A stretch of DNA of 64,000 bases, taken from the NCBI GenBank assembly GCA_032622095.1, contig CP136062.1, forward strand, positions 54,295,849 through 54,359,848, given 5' to 3'. The notes under the pieces were generated by a model. The model was not told the DNA's origin, made no database searches, and saw nothing but the letters and a program-made list of their open reading frames with translations. How positions within the stretch are numbered: position 1 is the first letter of the stretch; every line of letters begins with the position of its first letter. Made by a program: the position numbers and the translations under genes. Below, one piece after another: positions 49,159 to 61,100 of this stretch. Origin of the DNA: Siphonodentalium dalli (lineage: Eukaryota; Mollusca; Scaphopoda; Gadilida; Siphonodentaliidae).

Positions 49159-52100
49159 CTATATATATATATATATTGTATAGCGTATATACATAAATAT
49201 TGAAAAACAAAATTACATCTCAAGTAATATCAGCAGCATTTGTGGTCTTTCTGATTGAACAAATAAGCAGAGATCAGCTAATATTTTCTGTAAAATCAGG
49301 GTTTAATATTTTAGTACTTTCAGTCAAACGGAGGGGTACACATGCAATTTACTACGTGCAGTGTTTGGGATTTTTGGTCCGTTTCAATGGCCGTGGTGGT
49401 TGGACTACCAGTAAACATAACATAGCCAGGGGATTCAAGTTCACCGTCCATTTAAACAGTCACAATTTTTAACAATAGTTAATTTCTATCCAGGGCCTAC
49501 CCGCTGAGTGGATTCCGCTCTCCAACTTTATTCGATTTAAACTACTAACCACACTATGTAGATGCCATAATATATTTTTTTCTAAATTTGGCTTTCACTG
49601 CCTAATTATTATATTGCAATATGTTTTCTTTCTGAAATGGATTCTTTCAACTTGATTCCCATGTATGACATGTATCTTGCATTATGTTCGCATGAATATA
49701 TTTATGGTGCAATAATCGATCGGTTTGAATCGGACGCTCCTACTCCCGTTGTTTACATGGCTGGTATAGTATATAGACAATAACGTGAACATTCAATGTA
49801 GCCCAGAGGCGTGGCGAGATGGACCAGAATCTGACCCCAAACTTTGCGTGGGATTTTGAACAAAAATTGAGAATATCAGACCGAATATCGGTTACAAACA
49901 TCCGGACATATTAATTATTCATAAAGTCCGTATTTTGTGTTAATTTAGATAACATATTTTCCTACTTATTTGTAGACTGAAATGTCCATCATTTGGGAAA
50001 TGCTGTCAACCATATATAGGGTGGAATCAGTTTGGAAACAGTTGAAAACCTAGAGGTGCAAGCTGGATATTTCTAACCCAAGGGGTGTATTGGTTTGAAC
50101 CCGGGAATTATGTCCAGTGCAAGGGGGTGCAGTTGGAAAGTTAACATGGACACCACAACGGAGACATTCTAGTCATATACCTGAGTGTGAGATAAGTTGA
50201 TACCAACATATTTTTGATAAAAGCAGTAGAGTACCCCCGCCAGAAAACCAATTATTAGAGTTTATATATGAATGAAAACAGCCTTGCCATGTATGCTTTG
50301 GTATTGCAATGTAATTTTTGTATGTGTGGGCACTTATACTGGGAAAACACGTGCTTTGGAATGCAATATTTAATCTAGAACGGAAGTGATAGATTATTGA
50401 CTAATACAAAAGTGAAAGCTCCAACATGGAACTGGAACTAAAAGTCACTGAGTGCCGACGCTTGATATAGTCTTCCCTAAATAATCTTACCCAAAACAAC
50501 AGATTGTAAACTATTAGACTATGACATTAAAGCTATAGGTCGTGTTCCGCACAGACCGTGGATGCATTATGGTTCTATGAAGAACCAGATGATACCAATT
50601 CAGAGTGGAACCAAACTCCATGGTTCTATGATGGTATTTGGTTCTCTGGGGATCTTTTTGCTTATGGTGTACATGTAGTTCCGAGCCCTAGTTGGTCGAA
50701 GTAAATTCTGGACAAATAAACCCACACGCTGCCACTGGTTTCGAAATATATCCAACAAAAGTGTTTTATTTTTCCATACATGTTCAGCCAACAACAGCAT
50801 TGATTGCCAGGACCTCTTGAACTCCGGGTGCGATACGAGTGGTGTGTACGTGATCCAGCCATGCAGTTCGTGTGGGAATGTGACAGTGTATTGCGACATG
50901 GAGACAGATGGCGGCGGATGGCTTGTGAGTGATCATCTCAACGCATGACCGAAATAGAGTTACAAGTCCTCTATCCGTGAATAACAAAACGTTTCCAATA
51001 GGCAATTTTGAAATATCTAAGAACTGTTAGTTTATTAACATAAGTTTTGAGCGCGTTATGTGTTTGACTCTGTCTCTTTAAAATGCACGTAACGGCTGTA
51101 TTATTTTGCAAAGAATTTTACGGTTATCACGAGTTGCATGTCCACTCTTGGAGAAACTCAAATTCTAAACAGTTAGTGCCACTGAATATAGTACATTTGT
51201 GTTACATTTCAACGAGAGATACTTCTGTATGTCTTTTTCTGAAAAAAAAACTAACATTTAAATTGAATTGTATTTAAACCTAGTATCCCCAACACGTGTA
51301 GGGTGTTGCCTTGTGAGGGCGTATTCATTTACGAAGAGAAATACTAAAACAGTGTAAATCATGACTGAGTGAACATGAAAGTGGCTATAAACTCCATTGT
51401 GGGTTTTACCTAAGAGTTTATACCTGTCCCACCACTTTCATGTGCACTGCCTCTAGGTTGGAGTTTTCCATCTGGTACATCGGTTTCTCATATTGTTGTA
51501 TATGTCCAAACTGTCACCCTCTAAGGTTTGACATTTTTCAACTGATGGTCATTTCAGTCAACAAAAACAATAATTTCCGCACAAAAATCAAACTAACATA
51601 ACAAGTCGAACCTACGTTTATTGTGAACTTTCCAATCGATATTATGTTGGTCACAACAGTTTCTGAAATATATCCAGTAAAATTATACATATAAAAAAAG
51701 ATCCAAACAATGCTTGTGTTTTGTTTTGTAATCCTATAAATTCGATATTATTTTACCAAACGCTACATTATTGTCACTGTTCACTTCAATAGTCATTACT
51801 TTCAAATTCATTATATTGATTTCTAAATCAATGGTTGATCCTAACATTATATTGATTTATAAATCAATGGTTGATCCTAACATTACTGTAGTGATAAACT
51901 GGCTAGTGATACGTACTTTAAATAAAAAAATATGACGAAACATTATCAGTCACACAGGGAGAAACTCAAAACTCAATACAATTTATCTCACGCATGAAGA
52001 CATGACGGTTTGCTCTCATTATTATATTGTATCAAAACGTACAAATAGTATTTTATGGTGTAAAATAGGATCTTTAAATGCGCACTCCGATTATTTTCAA

Positions 52101-55100
52101 GTGACATTCAATTTGACAAATTTGATAGAATCAAGTGACTTTTAATTCCTTGATTAATTTGCGAGAGTATATATGTCCATTGGTGAAGCATAAGTGTTCT
52201 ACAATGTTATCCTTCTCCCCGACACAACTGAATTTTTCTACCATTTCTTAGTCTATAACCAGCCCAATATCGCTAAATTTAGAACGTGTTTGGCTCGATT
52301 TCTGTACGTCGAATTAAAAGAAGATGAATTCTCTGTGAACGTCACTCTAAAAGAAAGTTACTTTTGGAGCAGTACACGATTTGTCGGGTTGTACGCGGTC
52401 TTAAAAATAGAAAATAAGAATCTCGGGTCATAACAGTCAGTGTAGCCGGTGTTAAATGTGACATTACTGGTTTGAATGTTTTATTATTTTACAAAGTTTA
52501 TAAAAAGGTGATTTTTTTAAAGGTAACATTATTTTCGTATTCAGTGTGTTTGGTAACGGGGAAAATAGCCAGACTTGTCTCCCTATATTATGTCATCCAC
52601 GATTGCAAGAAATGTTTTTGAAATTGCTACGATAACATTTTTGCTATTTCCAATATTTCGCAGCTCTAACATAGCTCTATCAAGTGGAAAAAGCTGATAT
52701 ACTCACATTCGCTCTGTCATGGTCTCTTTTGTGTTGAAAACAGTCAAAAATGTGCAAAACGAAGCATTTTGTGCGCGCAAACCAAGGGGTTTAACGCAGT
52801 GACAAATTTTTAGGAAGAAGCTAAAGTACAGACAATTGATTACACCTATAGTTTCTGTCGAAAATGAAACATGCTTAATGAGACATATGCCAAATATAAT
52901 GGCTCAGCATAGATTTGAAGGACAGTAGCCCCGTCCCATTGCTAGAAAATGTGTATTGTTATCTGTATTAGAGTTGGAAAACTTCACATTGTGCCATTTG
53001 AAAATAACCGGACTGTGACTTTAAGAACTATGCCTAACGATCAGGGCATCAATTATTTTGTTATCGTTCGACAGGTGTTCCAGAGACGAATGGACGGAAG
53101 CTTAAATTTCTACAGAAACTGGGAGAGTTATGTTCATGGTTTCGGTAACGTTACCCACGAATTCTGGTTAGGTGAGTATATTCAGTGTTTGGTATACATC
53201 ACAAATACAGATTCGCATATTCTACAGACATTAAACTGACTGGAATATCCTGAACCCGTGTCTTTATCCATACATACACATGTATGTGACTAAGTCTCAG
53301 CCCAATGTTCACGCCTAAAATCTAACCGATTAGCATTCTTTCCACGTTCCGGTAATCATGCAAATTGTGCCGATAAACACGAAATACTTGCATACGCCCA
53401 ATATATTTGCTTCTGAAATACTTACTGAAGTCATGCTATAAGTTTAGTCACAGACCGAACGGATCTAACCTTTCTTTAGTGTAAAACAATAGAGAGCGTT
53501 CTGCGTTAACCTTTTCGTGATTCGGTACATATAAAGAGCTCTAATCTTACTTCTGTGCGAATCGATGAAAAAAAGTTATAAGTTTATAATACTTCGGTTA
53601 GTTTATTTTCATAGTATATACAGTCTGTTTATTCACCCGACCCCCTCGTATGTTATAGCTTCAAGCGTAACTATGTTAGGCTAACAATGAGCTCCATATC
53701 GATGACAAAGCCATCCGCTATATTCGTAGACAAAGACCCAAATAATCGAATAAATGTAGCACTACCAACACAAATGGACAATAACTCCAACTGTTCCCGT
53801 AATTCGTTAACGATACGGTAAGCGTTGGTGGTGGTATTGCTTTCAACATAGTCACGTCCGTTAAAACCGCCATAAACAGACAGGATATTATATTATAGAC
53901 AAATCTTGTTCTTATACCAATCATAAGTATTGGGCAAATTTCATGTTATTTTCATGTTAGTATTCGTTGTTATGTAAACAATCCGCCATGATATGTAAAC
54001 AAACAGTACGTAAATAGTCTGCGATAAACAACACACCCAACGCCGAGGAGACTGTGGCCCCACCAATTGAACTTTGGTGAGAAATGCCACAAGTTGTTTA
54101 CAACATACCAATATAGTTCTGTCTAATCTTCGCCGCTAAAGATTTAGGTGTTGAATGGGTCACTGTGACTAACTCTAATAACAAATCGTCTCAGGATGCC
54201 TGAGGTCAACTATTCTATGTCCCGATAATATAATCCTCTTGTCACGTTATCAACATCATGGGACAGCGTGCGCCCTTGATTTGTCGCAATCTTCGAATAT
54301 GCTAGTCTGTCCCCCTAGATTAGGCAAAACATATGTTTCTTATTTGCAAGCCGTTTTGTTTTTGGTGAATGGTCTACGGCTTCGAGAGATCATTCTACCC
54401 GTATCATTTCTGTAATTCATTTCCTTGCCAACCTCCACGAGGGCTTATTCACAAAGGGCGTATGTCTTCTGGTGTATAGATGGGACTAGAGGTCCCAAGA
54501 CACAGACCATTCAAGTTTCTTATTTACCGGCTCTTGTAAGTGGTACCATGCTGTAAGATGTAGTTGAGAGTTTTTATCACAGTTATGATGCTAAATTTTT
54601 GTTTGGTTTGATATGTTCTAATTGATATTATAACATAACCTACTTGCTATACCATGTGCAGTTTCTAACAATAGTTTTTATGGGAAAATTCCAATTACGA
54701 TCTGCCCTTAGATTTTATTGAATAGTATATGTTGTTGTTGTTTTTTAATTGTTGTTGTTATTGCTGTAAGTGAAGGTATGGAAACCTGAATACATTCTCG
54801 ACTTCTCAAACCAAACATAATAATATTCGTATTAAGTAAAATTAGTTTGTGAGGAAACGATTATCATTACTTTGATTGGAATACAAGTATCCATTTATTT
54901 TTTAGAAACCACTTTTCCGGGCCACCATCAATTGTATAATGTTCACAAAGAACATCTCCGTTCCTGCAGTATTATGGAATGACAATCGAATATATGGTGC
55001 CATTTTCTTTCGATAGACTGACATTAGTAAATGTTATGAACAGCAAATTGAACGACCCCAAACATGTGTCATCATAGAGCAAAGCTACAGTTCGGCATAT

Positions 55101-58100
55101 TGATGCATTTTAAAAAGGTATAATCAATTTTCACAACAACCAAACTATTTCCATATTAGACTTTCCATCGGAGTGGTCTGGTAAGACCAAATAACTTACC
55201 CTCACTCCATCAAGCTTTATATCAAATGATAACTGGCATATCTACATTCCAACCGTGCGTTAGCTTTGTCGATTTCTGCCCCTTATATGTTATCAAAAAA
55301 ATTCCTTAGCCATTACTCTTTACAATCAAGTAGGAATATATCTAAAGATATCGACATTAAGACCATCTCGACTTTCAGAATACTGCCAGTCAGGCTTTAT
55401 CACGCTCTTCGAATTTTTTTTTTTAAACAATACATTTACATTAAAATCCAATAATTTATCCATGTTTAATTTTGTTGTATATTACTATTATATGATATCG
55501 CCCTTTCATTTCAAAACCAAATTCAGCTTGTTACAGGTAAAATTGGCACAGTATCATGAGAATTACCTGCCCCTATCCCACCAAAATGTACAATTTAGAC
55601 AAATACGCAAACATTATAAAAACTGTCATAAAATTCGAAAGCGGTTCTTCTAAAATGAAAACAAGCTTCAAAAGATGCGGACTGTGATGTTTTATCATCA
55701 CAATTGGGTCTTATGAATTCCGCAGATGGGGGTGGTTGCATGTGTTGGCTCAACGTCTATTTAGTTTACCCAAATCGGTCAAGGAGCCAAGAAATAGCAT
55801 GAGTGCCCTATTTGAACCTTTCTGGATGGCGGCCATTTTGGATAGGGCTGAGGTATGTGGGGTGCCACCCTAAAACACCCTTTATTTGACATAAATCGGT
55901 CGAGGGTGTGTAGGGTGAATATTTAAAATTTCTTGGGGGCCGCCCCACAACACCCTTTATATGACCTAAATCGGTAAAGAGAAGGCCAAGGCCAAGTGCC
56001 CTATTTGAACACATCTGGGCGACGGCCATTTTGGATTCGGGTGGAAAAATGTCTTGTTGTAAACCCTACAACACCCATTATTTGACCTAAATCCGTCTTG
56101 TGTATCTGACATTTTAAACCAGATAATGACTGTAGCTTATGTAATTTGCATAATAGAACAGGTATATTAAGAAATAACACAATAAATACATAATACGGGA
56201 GATTTAGTGACATTAATAGGCACACATAAAATATTGAAAGTCCCGATGAATATAGTATCATATTCATGCCCGCCTATATAAATGACCAATGGTAATATAA
56301 ATCTACTCTCAGGAGAATATGATATGTTATATTCAGTTACTTAATCTGGGCATTATTGAAAGATCCAGGTTTGACAATATTTCAATGCCAGCGCCATCAT
56401 ATTTCCTCATCTGAAGTCCGCCTGATGGACATTTACACATGTTTGTCGCCCAGACATGAATATAACTTATGGAATCACGTTCAACTGAATAATTGATAGG
56501 TTATGACGTGATTGTGGTGGTGGGGGACTTGGGGAGGGGTGCTTAATTGGTGTATATCCCCAACTTTGGTCAAAATGTTAAACAGTTACAAATTTCTTAT
56601 CTTACAATAGATTGGTTTGAAATTTAACACCAACAATATGTTGTATCTGATGAGAGGGCAGAACAACAGTAAGCACGTGGCTTTTTATGAATGTCCTCCC
56701 GCTGTGTCTTTTGGGCCCTGTAAAATATTTCAAATTTGTGTTTTGTCTTCTAGATTCAGGGCTCGGCAGTAGATAGACATTATAAATCGGTTTGATTCGT
56801 GTACTATGAGTAAGAAGGTATGGTTCGCAGAGAGAGAGATAGAGGGAGAGAGGGAGAGAGATAAACAGAGAGAGAGGGAGAGATATTGAGTGAGAGATAG
56901 TGAGAGAGAGTAGTGAGTGAAAGGTGCCATATTGTGATGTCACACGTGATTTATTTATTTATTTATCTATTTATTTATTTATGTGAACCGGATTCTTCGC
57001 TTTGAGAATACTGAGACTGACTCTCTCTCTCTCATCAGATACAAATTATATTCATAAATCCTCCAGCACTGTCAGTCTGTTATTTTGTCAACTCTTGTAT
57101 ATAAACTGTTCATGCCATTATAAATCTGATGGGAAATAAACAATGTTTAAACCAAGTTACATGCGTATGAGGGGCTAAACCTGATTATCATTTCCGCTGT
57201 AATTTTACATCGACTCGTATGAGCTTAGCTCGATAATTACATGAACTACTAATATGAAATCACGTTCAACTGAATAATTGATAGGTTATGACGTGATTAG
57301 GGTGGTGGGGGACTTGGGGGAGGTGTGCTTAATTGGTGTCTATCCCAAACTTTGGTCAAAATGTTAAACAGTTACAAATTTCTTATCTTACAAAATATTG
57401 GTTTGAAATTTAACGCCAACAATATGTTGAAATTGTTCTCTTAGTTTGATTTGACAACAATTTAATAGTGGGGAATTTGTAGTTTTTAGACCAACATTTG
57501 CATACTTTCCTACACGTTAAACATGTAATCAACCATATTTGACATATACAAATGGACAACTCTTCTTTAGAGTTGATCCAAAACTCATGATGGGTGGACA
57601 GGAAGTAGAGAGCAGGTTGTGATCTAGTTTTCTATATCACATTTACCCCCCTCAAATTGGCAAGAAGCTGGTTTAATGGACAAAGAATCTAATTCCATTT
57701 AATCAATATGCTTTGTATTAAATAATGTATGCTCTTTTGCAAAATAAATCAACTCTCTCCGTATGTTGGGAACATTTCCAATCTTGTGGTGGTGGGGGCG
57801 CCAATTTGGAAACTTCCAACATTTGGGAATCTTGAAGCCAGTCTAGATGATTTTTGCAATTCAGTTTCAGATATCCACATTTTCTCACTGGGCCCATGTA
57901 TCCTGAATCCCCCTCGGTTTGCATGGTGGCCAATCAAATGCTACTGATCAATTCAATTCAGAATGGCATACAATCTGAGCTATAATGTGTCATGCAGTTG
58001 GGAAAAACCAAAGCACAGGCCTTGTGCATGAGTTTGGTCTGTTTCAAGGGGATTGTGCGGGTGGAAATTCCAAGGTGGACGCCCCAACATTGGATACCCT

Positions 58101-61100
58101 CCAGCCCACGTCCCTGCTAACTTGACACGTTATCAGCGAGGAATGATAATGTGCCTTATAATAGCCAGGTTCAGACACCCATAACACTGATTTCTAATGA
58201 TTCATTTGTATGAATGTTTAGCTAATAATTCAAACAGTCTGTTACTGCATGTTGAATTTAATAGCTGAACATTCCTACAAATGAATCAATAGATTCAAGT
58301 CGCTGCTCATTACAGTACATTTAGTCACCAAAGGATTAACATCCATATAATAATAGTTGTAACTATGATTCTTTTCTCTTTTGTATATGTTACTGCTTGT
58401 TGAAGTTAATAGCTAAGCATTCCTACAAATTAATCAATCGGATTCAAGTCAATGCTCATTACAGCGCATTTAGTAACCAAAGGTTTAACATCCATATAAT
58501 AATATTTGTAACTCTATGATTATTTGCATTTTTATATCTTCTATTAAAAAATCAGAGATCCCTAGTCAATCTAAAATATGATTGAGTGAAATGTTATCGT
58601 GCTTGTATATGCTTTAGTAGCTGCATATTCTAGAATTCTAGAATTTAACCTAGATAATCAGCATCCAGCAAGCGGATGCCCGACATAAACTTCATAAACT
58701 GCGTTATCGTGCTTGTATATGCTTTAATAGCTGCATATTCGATAATTCTAGAATTTAACCTAGATTATCAGCATCCAGCAAGCGGATGCCCGACATAAAC
58801 TTCATAAACTGCGTAATCAGAACATTGTATGGGTGTCAATGAACTTTCAATGTCTTATTTTTGGCTTTTTGTTGAGTACAATACGTTTACGAAAATAGAC
58901 GACACTAGCCGATGTGCCCCCTCTTCGTTCGGGCTATTTAGGGATTTATTTGTGATCGTCTCCGCCTGGACAAACTATTGTTCGATCGGCCCGGAAACAT
59001 GCCTATATGAGCGAATATGGTCAAGGTCAAGAACACGATCGCACGTGAAATTGGACCCACCCATTTTGTTCCCGGGATCAAAGTAGACCTACATTATACC
59101 AAATTGAATCGGATCGGTCGAGGTCCAGAAGCATGCCTATATGAGCGTATATGAGCGAGATCAAGGTCGAGGACACGGTCGCAAGTGAAATTGGACCCGC
59201 CCGGATCAAAGTAGGCCTACACAGCAAATTTGAGTCGGATTGATCGAACAGTTTTTCGAGTCTATAACACAAATACATACATGCAGACAGAAGTTCAAAA
59301 ATATATAATAGATAAAATACAAGACAGATAACTCTATTTATTATATACTTGCCCATGAATTATAAGGTTTTAGCAGTGAGATATAAGTGATATCCCACTG
59401 GTGAGATATCGATATCTCACTGGTATTATTGCGTCGTATGGATCCTCGTGTGTGTAGTCAGCTTATACTTCATAGTGAATGATTTCCTGCACACATCATG
59501 TATTGTCATTCATTGGGGGCCATCGGCAAGTAACGAAAGTATATAATAAATACAAAATCTATACTTTTTGAGTGTTTTAAATATGGGACTATTTTTTTGG
59601 GCGTAATGTGACAGCTTCAAATTTCTGATAAATTGACAATCATTGGGGGCCATAGGCAAGTAACTAAAGTATTCGTGATGACAACACATTTGAATTTCCA
59701 CTCGTGGCTAAAGCCACTCGTGGAAATTCAATGTTTTGTCATCACTCATGAGATAACCCATATCCACTGAAAAAGTGTGGATATCCTCTATATATCCCGT
59801 CTACGCTCACGCTTTCCGAAGTCCAGCGCTATGAAATTTCACTATTGTTAACCGTCTATTGACTCGTGGAAATGTTGGGCCTGCAAATCGCGTTAGTTTT
59901 CAAAGTATCTGGCGACTTTGTGAATTTTGATAGGCGTAACACAGGTTATTGAATAAGCATAGAAAGGCAGTGTAATTCACCGAAATTAATGACAAGTGGT
60001 GCAAATTTCAACTTAATGCATAGTTTGTTGTGTTTATCTTTGTATAATTTCACAAAATTGGCAGTTTGAACCATGTACCATGGCAAATATTAGCCATAGT
60101 TTTACCCGTATAGAACGATTAAATGGGGAGAGAACCGACTCGATCAGGATAAAACCCAAACAATTATAAAAATTCGCGGTGTTTGTCGTTGTTATACTCG
60201 CACAATGACAGTTTCGTTATTCACACACTAATTGGTGCCACAGATTGTGATGGGATTGAAAATAACTAATCGAATAATCATATAGATGCCTCAAAATTGC
60301 GTTTTAACTGTCACAAAGTCGTGAAAATGTATAATTTCGATCATCAAGAACCGTCACAAATCAGTCAAGAACCATCACAAACCGGCGATAGAACGATTTC
60401 CGATGTAACAGTTCCTACACGGTGTAATTTGGGCAATAATGGAGAATGGGAGTTGCCTCCTCGTGAAGACCATATTATGTAGTGAAGATAATTAAGTGTA
60501 TCGGTGGTCACAGTGTGGATATCTTTTCCTCACCATCGACTGTGCATCCCCATAGCAATACAATATTAACACACGTTACAACTTAAACGTGCACGTGGCT
60601 AAACCTGACGAATAAAAGATTGAAATCGTGTAACATATCGGACACACCCATACATTGTATTTATTACAATCTGATTTCCCTATAAACCACACAGGCAACA
60701 GATGGCTCACAACACTGACTAACCAACGACAGTACACCATCCGAGTTGACATGGGAGATTTTGAAAACGAAACACGATACGCTCTCTATGATGCTTTCAT
60801 TGTTGGGGACGAGACGACGAACTTCAGACTAAGCGTGGGTGGATACAGCGGGGATGCGGGTAGGTGCATGTAATGTATTTATCAGACACGATATGTGTTA
60901 CACGAGAATGAGATAAAGAACATAATTAAACTACCATATTTACATAGAGCACAATCAGCATTAGCATCCTCATCATCACCAATATCATCACCAATATCAT
61001 CATAATCATCACCATCATCATCATCAGCGTCATCATCATCATCATCATAAGCCTCATACTCATAATCACCATCGTCGGCGTCGTCATCCTCGTCACCACC

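Noticed and set aside
52949-53074. The open frame upstream of exon 11 as coding sequence
   Set aside because: The join from exon 10 at 50924 directly to 53075 reproduces the FReD consensus, whereas the extra residues would break the GGGW-x-V-F-Q-R-R motif.
56602-56943. 113-codon minus-strand frame rich in Ser and Leu
   Set aside because: It reads through a GA/CT-rich simple repeat and a direct-repeat copy. The composition is an artefact.
60297-60482. 61-codon plus-strand frame with PSQ repeats as an additional exon
   Set aside because: Placing it between exons 11 and 12 would interrupt the continuous FReD fold (EFWLG-N), and no correct-phase splice sites were found.
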